60,713 bases of DNA, taken from NCBI GenBank assembly GCA_022648325.1, contig JALCMG010000013.1, positions 1 to 60,713 of the forward strand, written 5' to 3'. A model generated the notes under the pieces. The model was not told where the DNA came from and searched no databases. It was given only the letters and a program-made list of their open reading frames with translations. Positions 35,847 to 44,228 of this stretch are shown here, piece by piece; positions within the stretch are counted from its first letter, which is position 1; every line of letters starts with the position of its first letter. This DNA comes from Olsenella sp. Its GTDB lineage: Bacteria; Actinomycetota; Coriobacteriia; Coriobacteriales; Atopobiaceae. Both the position numbers and the translations under genes were made by a program.

Positions 35847-36980
35847 ATGTCAAAGTTGAAAAAGGTCAAAGCCAAGAAAGAGGACGTGAAGACAAGCCTG
35901 AGTAAATCCTTGGATTACTGCAACTCTCACCACGAATCAGCTCAAGCTATTTTCGAAGAGATTGTCGACAATCAAATCACTTCGGACAGCAAGATAATCA
36001 ATCCCGAACAGCGCGCCCGGGACATGAAGGCGCTCTTTCCAATCTTGTTACAGCAGGAGCATGAGACGAGGATTCCATCGATTTCGATGACTGCTGACGA
36101 GCTGCCTGAATGCTCCAGTGACTTTCGGCAATTTCTGGAGCTTTGGTTCACCAGATGGGTTGATAAGTTTACTAAGGAATGGAAGTCGTTGCCGAGCGAA
36201 GGTGAGGCCAAACCGAAGAAAGCTGTCACAGACCGTGCCCTCGTGAGGCTTGTTTCGTCCTCTGGACATGCCGGTGATATCGAGGAGGCAGAACGTTGGG
36301 CGGCGCACCATAACCTCTATATGTGTGCAGAGAACATCGGCGGAAACCTCTTGGAGCAATACATTGCGGAGCACATATCGCCATACGGCTGGATATGGTG
36401 CAGAGGAAAGATTCTAACGGCAGTAGACTTTTGCAACGAAAGCTGCACCTGCATGTTCCAGGTGAAGAATAAAACCAACACTGAGAACAGTTCCAGCAAG
36501 GGCTACAGAGAGTCGGTTGGCGTTGAAGTTTGGTGTCGTATGAGGGAGTCGCGTAAAAATGGTGAGATTGTTACATACTGGCCAGAGCTGATAAAAATAA
36601 TACAGGCCGGTGCTCCTGCTGGGGTAGACGTGCCCGATGACATCATGAGTGAAGATGACTACCTGATATTTGTGAAAAACGTTGCTGAGAAAACCCCGAT
36701 ATCATTACCGAAGAGGAAAACCAGGAGCTATTGCTTCGTAACGCAGGAGAAGAAATGTTCCACTATGATTTCAGGCCAAGGGGTGTCTGCTCCCAGGCCA
36801 TCCATATCGACCTCACGGATGATGGCTCAGCCATCGAGGGTGTCTCTTTTGAGGGCGGCTGCAACGGCAACCTCAAGGCCATCGGCAAGCTGGTCGAGGG
36901 TCAGCCTGCCGACCGGATTGCCAGCATGCTCGAAGGCAACACCTGTGGCCCCCGTCCCACCTCTTGCGCCGACCAGTTGA
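35847..36980 (+). CDS. Type II restriction endonuclease, probably SinI-like; 3' end reads into next gene
   Basis: Partner of the divergent methyltransferase. The first 300 or so residues look like a coherent enzyme: a Lys-rich start, then AENIGGNLLEQYIAEH, GWIWCRGKILTAVDF and CMFQVKNKTNTENSSSKGY. The E...D...QVK pattern is like a PD-(D/E)xK nuclease and recalls the SinI family (GGWCC cutters), but I cannot verify this. After about residue 285 the frame runs into the TSCPD-domain gene out of register and becomes Ser/Arg/Pro-rich. A one-base shift at the AAAACCCC run (about 36690) would give NPDIITEEENQELLLRNAGEE, a more natural tail. The native C-terminus has therefore probably been altered. 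Confidence 0.7.
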   Translation: MSKLKKVKAKKEDVKTSLSKSLDYCNSHHESAQAIFEEIVDNQITSDSKIINPEQRARDMKALFPILLQQEHETRIPSISMTADELPECSSDFRQFLELWFTRWVDKFTKEWKSLPSEGEAKPKKAVTDRALVRLVSSSGHAGDIEEAERWAAHHNLYMCAENIGGNLLEQYIAEHISPYGWIWCRGKILTAVDFCNESCTCMFQVKNKTNTENSSSKGYRESVGVEVWCRMRESRKNGEIVTYWPELIKIIQAGAPAGVDVPDDIMSEDDYLIFVKNVAEKTPISLPKRKTRSYCFVTQEKKCSTMISGQGVSAPRPSISTSRMMAQPSRVSLLRAAATATSRPSASWSRVSLPTGLPACSKATPVAPVPPLAPTS

Positions 36981-37021
36981 GCCGCGCCCTGTGCGAGGCC
37001 CAGGTCGCGGCCAGGGCCTAG
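36755..37021 (+). CDS. TSCPD domain-containing protein
   Basis: The 88-residue protein begins MFHYDFRPRGVCSQAIHIDL and contains SFEGGCNGNLKAIGKLVEG and CGPRPTSCADQLSRAL. The last is the T-S-C-x-D block that gives the domain its name, related to the C-terminal end of some B12-dependent ribonucleotide reductases. Stand-alone small TSCPD proteins are common in anaerobes; their role is not settled. GGAG lies 5 bp before the ATG, but that sequence sits inside the endonuclease reading frame, so the restriction locus abuts or overlaps this gene. The Tat lipoprotein gene begins 9 bp after its stop. Confidence 0.85.
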   Translation: MFHYDFRPRGVCSQAIHIDLTDDGSAIEGVSFEGGCNGNLKAIGKLVEGQPADRIASMLEGNTCGPRPTSCADQLSRALCEAQVAARA

Positions 37022-37029
37022 GCTTTTCC

Positions 37030-38271
37030 ATGCGCGTCGGACGCCACAACAGCAGCTCCCGTCACGCGGGAATCTCTCGCCGCTCCTTCTTCAAGACGGG
37101 CGTCGCAGCAGCTGCTGCCGCTGCCACCATTGACGTTCTTGCGGGATGCACAAACAAGGAGCAGGGCGTTGGCGATACCTCGGAGCCGGTCAACGTCTCC
37201 GAGGATACTGGCACGAGCATCCTAGACACCTTCACCTCGGTTGACCTCCCGTACTCCACAAGCAACGAATGGACGCTGCCCTTGGGCAACGTCCTTCACC
37301 CTGCCGAGGGCGTGTGGCTCCCCGTCACCACCGCGGGTGCCTCTGCCAACCCCATGGTGGTCGCCTCCGCCCTCTCTACATCTTCGGGCGAGCTCAAAGA
37401 GGTCGTAACCAAGACTGTCACAGGCACCACTACCTCGGTAATTTACAGCGTTGCCTGCTCCGACTCGGTTTATGCGTGGGTTGAGCTGGACATGATCAAC
37501 CGTTCGTGGAGCCTCTATGCCTCGGCGTTCTCGAACGGCGTCCTTACGGGTGAGACAAAAACCCTTTGGCAAGCGGACTCCAACTGGGACCCCGCTCCGG
37601 TTGCCTGCAGCGGCACTTCGGTGATTTGGCAAGTGCAGCCGTCCGCTTCGGGCTCAAAGACCGCTGAGACCTCCTATTGCTATCTTTGGACCGTCGGCTC
37701 CTCCGATGCCCAGGCTGTCGTTGAGTCACCTGGCCGTTTTGCCATTACGCCGACCGTCTGCGGCGATTGGGTTGTTCTCGCGCCCCGCGTCCGCGCCAGC
37801 GAGGGCACTTACTACGGCGTTACCGCCTACACCATAGACGATGGCCTCAAGACAAAAGTCGACCAACTTGTGATGCCCGCATCGGTGAAGCCCTTCCGGG
37901 CCTGCCGTATGGGCGAGAAGTTTGTGATCTCCGTCGAGGCAAACTACAGCTCGGGTGGACTTCTCGGCAAAATGGGCACCTATATTGGGTCGAGCGACGG
38001 AAGCGACTTCCTCTACCTCTCCCGTGAGCCCTTCGAGTGCGCTGCCGCTGGCAAGAACGGCGTCTACTTCATCAAGAGCCGCTCCTCCTACATTGTGGTT
38101 AACGCCAACGACCAAACGTATAGCGTGCTCTCCTCGGTAGACAGGAGTGTGGACTATGGGGAGTATCCAGCGCGTGTTGGTGAGTGCAGCTCCTTCGTGA
38201 CGTTCTCGTCGGTCAAAGACGCCACTACCGGTTATCCCGCTTCCGTAATAGTGAGAACCTTCCCCCTATAG
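37030..38271 (+). CDS. Tat-exported lipoprotein, probable beta-propeller
   Basis: The 413-residue product starts with a twin-arginine signal (SRRSFFKTGVAAAAAAATIDVLAGC). The RR-x-F-x-K motif is followed by a hydrophobic stretch and a lipobox LAGC, so the protein should be folded in the cytoplasm, exported by Tat and lipid-anchored. The mature part has repeated short beta-strand blocks with Trp and Gly/Asp turns (for example VYAWVELDMINRSWSLYAS and SVIWQVQPSASGS), as in TolB/PQQ-type beta-propellers. The specific function is unknown. It lies 104 bp before a two-component system and could be a linked envelope sensor or simply a neighbour. Confidence 0.8.
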   Translation: MRVGRHNSSSRHAGISRRSFFKTGVAAAAAAATIDVLAGCTNKEQGVGDTSEPVNVSEDTGTSILDTFTSVDLPYSTSNEWTLPLGNVLHPAEGVWLPVTTAGASANPMVVASALSTSSGELKEVVTKTVTGTTTSVIYSVACSDSVYAWVELDMINRSWSLYASAFSNGVLTGETKTLWQADSNWDPAPVACSGTSVIWQVQPSASGSKTAETSYCYLWTVGSSDAQAVVESPGRFAITPTVCGDWVVLAPRVRASEGTYYGVTAYTIDDGLKTKVDQLVMPASVKPFRACRMGEKFVISVEANYSSGGLLGKMGTYIGSSDGSDFLYLSREPFECAAAGKNGVYFIKSRSSYIVVNANDQTYSVLSSVDRSVDYGEYPARVGECSSFVTFSSVKDATTGYPASVIVRTFPL

Positions 38272-38375
38272 GATGAATCAACATAGTGCCTTCTGGGGTA
38301 CACTGCTATGGGACTAGTGTGGAAACGGTGGCTCTCATCTATCCATCGAGCATTACCAAGCTTAAAGGAGGCCGT

Positions 38376-39113
38376 ATGGCTTCAGACGAGAAAAAGATTC
38401 TGCTGGTAGAAGACGAGAAGGCAATCCGCGACGTGGTGGCTGCCTATCTCGACCACGAGAACTATATCGTTCGCGGCGTCGGCGATGGCCAGAGTGCCGT
38501 CGAGGAATTCGAGAAGCACTCTTTTGACCTTGTAATTCTCGACCTCATGCTTCCCAAGCTCTCGGGCGAGCGCGTGTGCCGCGCCATCCGCGAGACCTCC
38601 AACGTGCCCATCATCATGCTCACCGCAAAGGGCGAGGTTGAAGACCGCGTTATTGGCCTCGAGCTTGGTGCCGATGACTACCTCATCAAGCCCTTCTCGC
38701 CGCGCGAGCTTATCGCCCGCGTTCGTGCCCTGCTCCGTCGCGCCCACACTGAGACTGAGCCCCAGCTTGAGGTTCTGGACTTTGGCGACCTAGTCATCGA
38801 CATTTCCGGCCACAAGGTCATGGTCGAGGGCAAGGAGGTCGACCTCACGGCTTCCGAGTTCAAGCTCCTTACCACGCTGGCCCGCTACCCCGGCCGCGTC
38901 TACACGCGCATGGAGCTTGTCGAGAAGGTCCTTGGCTACGACTTCGAGGGCTACGAGCGCACCATCGACTCCCACGTGAAGAACCTCCGTGCCAAGTTGG
39001 GCGACGACCCGCGCAACCCGCGCTGGCTCTACACCGTTCATGGTGTTGGCTATCGCTTTGAGGCTCCCCAAGCTGACGATAAGGCCAAGGCTGCCAAGGT
39101 CAAAGCCGAGTAG
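38376..39113 (+). CDS. OmpR/PhoB-family response regulator
   Basis: The 245-residue regulator has a receiver domain with the acidic pocket VEDE (11-14), phospho-acceptor Asp56 in LVILDLMLPKLSG, conserved Thr83 and Lys105 (DYLIKPFSPREL). A C-terminal winged-helix follows (about 130-235: LTASEFKLLTTLARYPGRVYTR ... VHGVGYRFE). The tail is Lys/Ala-rich. ATG 38376 has AAAGGAGG 4 bp upstream; the frame is open 30 codons further but these look non-coding. The sensor kinase follows after 9 bp. It resembles PhoP/MtrA-type regulators, but the signal is not apparent from the sequence. Confidence 0.93.
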   Translation: MASDEKKILLVEDEKAIRDVVAAYLDHENYIVRGVGDGQSAVEEFEKHSFDLVILDLMLPKLSGERVCRAIRETSNVPIIMLTAKGEVEDRVIGLELGADDYLIKPFSPRELIARVRALLRRAHTETEPQLEVLDFGDLVIDISGHKVMVEGKEVDLTASEFKLLTTLARYPGRVYTRMELVEKVLGYDFEGYERTIDSHVKNLRAKLGDDPRNPRWLYTVHGVGYRFEAPQADDKAKAAKVKAE

Positions 39114-39122
39114 GCGGATAGC

Positions 39123-40661
39123 GTGGCCCTTCAAGGTTCAAACAGCGAGCACGCGGTCAATGGTGGCTCAGATGCCGCCGCGGGCCGCAGTTCGTTTAAC
39201 ACGATAAAGCCAGACCCCAAGCACAGCTGGACCTATTCCACCAAGCTTGCGATTTCGTTCGCGCTAACCGCCGTCATGACCGCGGCGATTCTAGTCATGG
39301 TCTTGGCTGTTGTATGGGAGAGCCAGTTTAAGGCCTATACCAGAAGCAACATGCAGTCGCTCGCCCAGTCTGCGGCAGATACGCTTGCCGTGGGCTATGA
39401 CTCAGCAGGTGGCTGGACGGCGGGTGTTATCGCAAATGTGTCGTCCTTCTCCGGCGCGTCACCGGATGTGGGGATGCAGGTCCTCGACGAGGACGGCAAC
39501 ATCATCTACGACGATACGCTGGGCCTCTCGCGCTACGGAGACTCCGGGGCCGGTGCAGGTGGTAGCGCGGTACCAACTGGGTCCGAGTCTGTGGTCACGG
39601 CAGGCGTTGTTGATGCTGCCGGCGATACGGTGGGCACAGTGCGGCTCTGGGCATTTGGCTCCGACGCACTCCTCACCTCCTCGGACGCCAAGTTCCGCGA
39701 GAGCTCCTATAGCGCGATTGCCGTTGCGGCGGTGATTGCGGTTGTTCTCGCCGTTGTCATTGGCTACTTCGTCTCGCGCTCCCTCACCAAGCCCATCCAA
39801 CGCATCACGCGCACCGCCTCGCAGATTAGGAACGGCGACCTCACCGCTCGTACGGGCGTGCGCGGCACAGACGAGATTGGACAGCTGGGCGAGACCTTCG
39901 ATGACATGGCGACCTCTCTCGAGAAGGACCTCAAGCTCGAGCACCGTCTCACGAGTGATGTGGCGCACGAGCTGCGCACGCCGCTCATGGCCATCCTCGC
40001 CACCGTCGAGGCCATGCAGGATGGCGTCCTGCCGGCAGATGACGAGCACCTGGAGACCCTTGCGTCCGAGACGCGTCGTCTCTCTCGCCTTGTTGACGCA
40101 ATGCTCAAACTCTCGCGTCTTGAGAACGGCACGACCGAGCTCAAGGTCGAGCGCACCGATGTGGTCTACCTGGTCAAGAGCCTTGTGAGCTCGCAGCACC
40201 AGCTCTTCCACGAGAAGGGCCTGCACTTGCGCTTCAAGGACGACACAGCCCATGGTGAGTGCCAGGCGGACGTCGACCCGGATCTTATCCGCGAGGCCGT
40301 GGTCAACCTCATGAGCAACGCCATGCGCTACACCGACGAGGATGGCTGGGTTGTTGTCTCGGTTGGCTCCGACCACTCGGACGCCATCATCTCGGTGCGC
40401 GACACGGGCATTGGCATTGCCAAGGAGGACATCCCGCAGACCTTCTCGCGCTTCTGGCGCTCGGACGTGAGCCGAGAGCGGGTCTCAGGCGGCTTGGGCG
40501 TGGGCCTCTCCATTACCAAGGAGATCGTGGACCGGCACAACGGAACCATCTCGGTTGACTCCGAGCTGGGGAAGGGCACCACCTTTACCATTCGCGTGCC
40601 GCTCAACCGCGGCCGTCGCAACCTCAAGCAGGCCCTGCAGGAGAAGCAGCAGGAAAAGTAG
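39123..40661 (+). CDS. Membrane sensor histidine kinase
   Basis: The 512-residue kinase, translated from GTG 39123, has a first transmembrane helix at about 41-65, an extracytoplasmic domain at about 66-195, a second helix at about 197-217 and a HAMP linker. The dimerisation domain has phospho-acceptor His282 (DVAHELRTPLMAI). The ATP-binding domain shows N box REAVVNLMSNAMRY, G1 DTGIGI and G2 GGLGVGLSI. All catalytic features are intact. It is co-transcribed with the OmpR-type regulator 9 bp upstream. The Asp/Gly-rich sensor domain gives no clue to the signal. purC starts about 110 bp downstream. Confidence 0.94.
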   Translation: MALQGSNSEHAVNGGSDAAAGRSSFNTIKPDPKHSWTYSTKLAISFALTAVMTAAILVMVLAVVWESQFKAYTRSNMQSLAQSAADTLAVGYDSAGGWTAGVIANVSSFSGASPDVGMQVLDEDGNIIYDDTLGLSRYGDSGAGAGGSAVPTGSESVVTAGVVDAAGDTVGTVRLWAFGSDALLTSSDAKFRESSYSAIAVAAVIAVVLAVVIGYFVSRSLTKPIQRITRTASQIRNGDLTARTGVRGTDEIGQLGETFDDMATSLEKDLKLEHRLTSDVAHELRTPLMAILATVEAMQDGVLPADDEHLETLASETRRLSRLVDAMLKLSRLENGTTELKVERTDVVYLVKSLVSSQHQLFHEKGLHLRFKDDTAHGECQADVDPDLIREAVVNLMSNAMRYTDEDGWVVVSVGSDHSDAIISVRDTGIGIAKEDIPQTFSRFWRSDVSRERVSGGLGVGLSITKEIVDRHNGTISVDSELGKGTTFTIRVPLNRGRRNLKQALQEKQQEK

Positions 40662-40771
40662 GGGTTAGTACAGAGAGGCAGCTGAGGTGCCCGGTGTTCG
40701 CTGCCGTGCGCTACACTACTCACTGCGTGCCTGACCAGCGGGCGCATCGTCAACAGGAAACGAGGTCTATC

Positions 40772-41668
40772 GTGGCAGACATCGAGCTTCGCCCGGATTC
40801 TCATGGCAAGGTCCGCGACATCTATGATTGCGGGGATGCCCTGCTCATGGTCGCATCCGATCGCATTAGTGCGTTTGACTACATCCTTCCGGACGAGATC
40901 CCCTACAAGGGCGAGATTCTCACGCGTATCTCGGCCTTTTGGTTTGAGCGCTTTGCAGGCCTTATGCCCAACCACATGATCTCGATGGACGTAGCCGACT
41001 ACCCTGCGGAGTATCACCGCTATGCCAGCTACCTGGCCGGGCGCTCCATGCTGGTCAAGAAGGCAAAGACCATCCCCATCGAGTGCATCGTGCGCGGTTA
41101 CCTCACCGGTTCTGGCAAGAAGACCTACGACGCCAATGGCACCGTGTGCGGCATCAAGCTGCCGGGAGGTCTGGGGGAGGCTTCCAAGCTGCCGGAGCCC
41201 ATCTTTACCCCGTCGATCAAGGCCACCCTTGGCGACCACGACGAGAACATCTCGTTTGACCGTTGCGCCCAGATTGTGGGGGAGGAGACCACGGCCCAGC
41301 TGCGCGACGCATCTCTCGCCATCTACAAGGCCGCTGCGGAGTATGCGGCAACGCGTGGCATCATCATCGCAGACACCAAATTCGAGTTTGGCTTCATCGA
41401 CGACAAGCTCACGCTTATCGATGAGTGCCTCACGCCGGACTCCAGCCGCTTCTGGCCTGCCAAGGGTTACCAGCCCGGACACGTCCAGCCCAGCTACGAC
41501 AAGCAGTACGTGCGCGACTGGCTCAAGGCCAACTGGGACATGACCGGCGAGCCGCCCCACCTGCCGCAGGATGTTATTAAGGGAACGTCGAGCCGCTACC
41601 AGGAGGCGTTCCAGATCATCACCGGTAACGAGTTTGAGCCCATAAAGGAGTCCCATGTCACTGCGTGA
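40772..41668 (+). CDS. purC: SAICAR synthase (phosphoribosylaminoimidazole-succinocarboxamide synthase)
   Basis: PurC adds aspartate to CAIR in purine synthesis, using ATP. The protein of about 298 residues contains GKVRDIYDCGDALLMVASDRISAFD, PIECIVRGYLTGSGKK, IIADTKFEFGFID and the LTPDSSRFWP block, all family signatures. It belongs to the longer (about 300-residue) branch. I chose GTG 40772, with CGAGG 6 bp upstream; 26 earlier in-frame codons are not conserved. Its last 14 bases overlap the start of the next gene. The product feeds PurB, encoded about 6 kb upstream. Confidence 0.95.
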   Translation: MADIELRPDSHGKVRDIYDCGDALLMVASDRISAFDYILPDEIPYKGEILTRISAFWFERFAGLMPNHMISMDVADYPAEYHRYASYLAGRSMLVKKAKTIPIECIVRGYLTGSGKKTYDANGTVCGIKLPGGLGEASKLPEPIFTPSIKATLGDHDENISFDRCAQIVGEETTAQLRDASLAIYKAAAEYAATRGIIIADTKFEFGFIDDKLTLIDECLTPDSSRFWPAKGYQPGHVQPSYDKQYVRDWLKANWDMTGEPPHLPQDVIKGTSSRYQEAFQIITGNEFEPIKESHVTA

Positions 41669-42404
41669 TACTATCGACGGCGCTCGCAAGGAGGCCCAGG
41701 AGGCCGGTGGCCTGAGCGGAACCATTAAGGCGACCGATGCCTCTGGCACCGAGAAGCCCGAGCGTGGCACAATGGCCGAGAAGTCCGGAAAGGACGAGGC
41801 TGAGAAGCGCGACCCCATGACCACCAGGAGCTATCGAAGCTCTGCGGCTGGTGCCAAGCCCAGTCGCGAGGCAGCTTCGACGGTTCGTACGTCATCCTCT
41901 GGTTCCTCCTCCAGAATGGGCGGAGGCCTCTTCGGCGGTGGTACGCCTGCGCAGAAGGAGGCCCGCAAGGAGGAGAAGCGCAAACAGCGCGAGGAAGAGG
42001 ACTTCCGTCAGCGCGGCTACGACCTCATCCTTCGCTCTAACGAGGAGTACCGTCGCACCGACCGCACCTGGTGGATTCTCATCGGCGTTGGCTTTGGCAT
42101 GACCATTGTCTCGCTGGTCTTGGTGTGGGCGTTCCCCACCGACAGCAGCGACTACCAGACCCTCGTTGGCATTGCCTCCGTGGCTTCGCTAGTGCTTGCA
42201 TATGGCCTGATCATTGGTGCATTCGTGTACGACTGGCGCGTGCGTCGTCCCGTTCGCAAGGCGGCTGAGCGCAAAGTTGCCGGATACAGCGACAAGAAGC
42301 TTGCAGAGCTCTTTGAGGCAGAGCGCCGTCGCGAGAATGCCGAGCAGGCTGCGCGCCAGGCCGAGAAGAAAGCCGCCAAGGAGCGCCGCACCAACAAGGA
42401 GTAA
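41655..42404 (+). CDS. Membrane protein with charged cytoplasmic ends, unknown function
   Basis: This 249-residue protein is not one I can assign. The first half is hydrophilic and low-complexity (Ser/Gly, then a Lys/Glu/Arg-rich helix KEARKEEKRKQREEEDFRQRGYD). Two transmembrane helices follow (WWILIGVGFGMTIVSLVLVW and VGIASVASLVLAYGLIIGAF), then a coiled-coil-like tail AERRRENAEQAARQAEKKAAKERR. AAAGGAG lies 4 bp before the ATG, and the start overlaps purC by 14 bp, so the two are translationally coupled. The paired helices with both ends cytoplasmic suggest a scaffold or anchor, but this is only a guess from shape. Confidence 0.75.
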   Translation: MSLRDTIDGARKEAQEAGGLSGTIKATDASGTEKPERGTMAEKSGKDEAEKRDPMTTRSYRSSAAGAKPSREAASTVRTSSSGSSSRMGGGLFGGGTPAQKEARKEEKRKQREEEDFRQRGYDLILRSNEEYRRTDRTWWILIGVGFGMTIVSLVLVWAFPTDSSDYQTLVGIASVASLVLAYGLIIGAFVYDWRVRRPVRKAAERKVAGYSDKKLAELFEAERRRENAEQAARQAEKKAAKERRTNKE

Positions 42405-42456
42405 CGAGCATCTCGTGGCACGCGTTGCTGCTCGATGGTAGAATGTCTTCTCGCAT

Positions 42457-42532
42457 GCCCCCGTAGCTCAGGGGATAGAGCACAGGTTTCCTAAACCTGG
42501 TGTCGGCCGTTCGAATCGGCCCGGGGGCACCA
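42457..42532 (+). tRNA. tRNA-Arg (CCT)
   Basis: Acceptor GCCCCCG / CGGGGGC, D arm GCTC...GAGC, anticodon arm CAGGT-TTCCTAA-ACCTG (anticodon CCT), T arm GGCCG-TTCGAAT-CGGCC, discriminator A and encoded CCA. It marks the left edge of an accessory patch. Confidence 0.95.
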
Positions 42533-42541
42533 CGTATTGTC

Positions 42542-42580
42542 GCAGGCCAGGTCCGGATAGAGGCTTGGCCTGCTTGTTGT
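42542..42580 (+). terminator. Terminator after tRNA-Arg
   Basis: GCAGGCCAGG / CTTGGCCTGC pairs over 10 positions (one mismatch or G-T), followed by TTGTTGTTTG. Confidence 0.75.
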
Positions 42581-42778
42581 TTGGGGTGCATTTCTGGTTC
42601 GAGTACCTGAGGCAAGAGGAGCCCACGGCGCGAACAAAGCAAGCCACTTCTTGAACTACGGCTCGCGCTAGGAATGCCAGGCATCATGGTTCCCGTCGCA
42701 ATGCGGTGCCGCATGAGCGTTACACTCAGTGCATCGCCACTGTGCAGTTACCCCGCAACTCTAGGCGAAGGGGGAACC

Positions 42779-44041
42779 ATGTTCAGCCCGTTTCGTGACG
42801 AGCAGGGCCGGCCAAAGGCAATCGGAGACGTGACCTGGGAAGACCTGTCTCAGCTCGCAGATCTCGAGGAGGGCTTTGCCCTGGAGTTCAAGCAGACCTT
42901 TGGGCCAAGTGTGCGCCGGAAGATCCCCAAGATCGTGGCGTCATTCTCGAACTCGCGCGGCGGTTGGCTTGCGATTGGCATAGCAGATGACTCGCGCGAG
43001 GTCGTACCGGTTCCGCGTGGTACAGCAGACGTTAGCCAGGTGATAGGCGAACTTTGTCGTCGTCACGTCTCGCCGGCCCCGCACTTCGAAGTACGCTTTC
43101 TGGTAGACCCCTCCGATGACAGCCACGGCGTCATTCTGGTGCGTGTCGATGAGGGCGACTTTCCGCCCTATGTAGCCGATGGCATTGTCGAGATACGCGA
43201 GGGATCGACATCAGGACCGGCTGACGGTACTGCACTTGTCGACCTCTACGACCGTGCGACCAGCCGCCGCCTTGACGTTCGCAGGTTCTGTCGACGGACG
43301 GTCTACTATCCCATGGTAGATGGTGCGGCCGACCCCGTTGCCCTCTTTGACCTCTACCTCTTTAGGCTTGGACCAGAGGAGGACGAGGCCACTTCGCGGG
43401 CGAGCATAAACGAGGGTGCCGCCGCGATGCGTGCCGCCTTCGAGTGCTACGGGATTGGTTGTCGGACTCAGCACGCACACGACAGCTTGGTGTTTAGGAC
43501 TTCTCAGCGAGACGAGACGGTCGTTGCGCACTCGGCCATAGAGCTCTTTCCCAATGAGTCGATGAAGCTCTCGGTGCCTGCGGTCATGGTTACGGGGGAA
43601 GAGCGCGAGCGAGCCCTACGGTCTCTTGCAGAATACACGCTCTTCTCGCCACGGCAAGACGCGCGCCTGATGGACGCCACCGCGACGCTGCGCCGTGTGA
43701 CGAGAATGGCCTCGCTTCTCGACCGCTATGTGCGTCTGCGCGGACTCTCTTGGCGGGAGTTTGCTGTGGCATATGAACTCGAGCACATGGCTGGCGTTAC
43801 GCTGTGGTCGGAAAACGAGACGTATCTGAGCTATGCCACACGGCATGGCGTGCTCTACTGCGCGACTACCGATTGCATCTCGCGTGTTCGCTACCTTGAC
43901 GATGGCGCGCACGACACGTTCCGCGCGCGCCAGTTTGCAGGCAGCCATTTCTTCGAGGCGTGCGGCCTGCCCCTTGGCTCGCCCGATCCCGAGGACGTTG
44001 AGTTGGTGAACGCGCTGCTCAGCACCAGTGGAGAACGGTAG
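42779..44041 (+). CDS. AlbA_2/Schlafen-type putative DNA-binding protein
   Basis: The 420-residue protein begins with an AlbA_2 (Schlafen AAA_4-like) domain: EEGFALEFKQTF, then KIPKIVASFSNSRGGWLAIGIADDSREVV and VDEGDFPPYVADGIVEIREGS. Such domains occur in predicted transcription regulators and in phage-defence proteins; here no ATPase or HTH is obvious in the remainder. The C-terminal half has a helical region (LRRVTRMASLLDRYVRLRGLSWREF) and no motif I know. The ATG has GGGGG upstream. It is the first gene after tRNA-Arg in an accessory stretch leading to a restriction-modification system; a defence role is possible but unproven. Confidence 0.78.
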   Translation: MFSPFRDEQGRPKAIGDVTWEDLSQLADLEEGFALEFKQTFGPSVRRKIPKIVASFSNSRGGWLAIGIADDSREVVPVPRGTADVSQVIGELCRRHVSPAPHFEVRFLVDPSDDSHGVILVRVDEGDFPPYVADGIVEIREGSTSGPADGTALVDLYDRATSRRLDVRRFCRRTVYYPMVDGAADPVALFDLYLFRLGPEEDEATSRASINEGAAAMRAAFECYGIGCRTQHAHDSLVFRTSQRDETVVAHSAIELFPNESMKLSVPAVMVTGEERERALRSLAEYTLFSPRQDARLMDATATLRRVTRMASLLDRYVRLRGLSWREFAVAYELEHMAGVTLWSENETYLSYATRHGVLYCATTDCISRVRYLDDGAHDTFRARQFAGSHFFEACGLPLGSPDPEDVELVNALLSTSGER

Positions 44042-44118
44042 GGGAAGAGGCTCAAGACGGCGTTGCCCTCGGCATTGCCTGCACAGCTGCCTCGAGTGGC
44101 ACAGCGTTGAGCCTATGT

Positions 44119-44203
44119 ACCTTACAACTATGGATCAACAAACCTTGCAACTATGGAACTTTTCACCATACAATCTAGGAAGGAACCACCTTGCAAATTC
44201 ATG
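44119..44203. repeat. Four 23-bp-spaced direct repeats (iteron-like) before the ATPase gene
   Basis: Copies start at 44119 (ACCTTACAACTATGGA), 44142 (ACCTTGCAACTATGGA), 44165 (ACCATACAATCTAGGA, degenerate) and 44188 (ACCTTGCAAATTCATG, degenerate). All are exactly 23 bp apart, about two helical turns, and end 26 bp before the chosen start codon. This is a likely operator or protein-binding array. Confidence 0.65.
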
Positions 44204-44228
44204 ATTAATGGTTACGGTTGGAGGTCAA

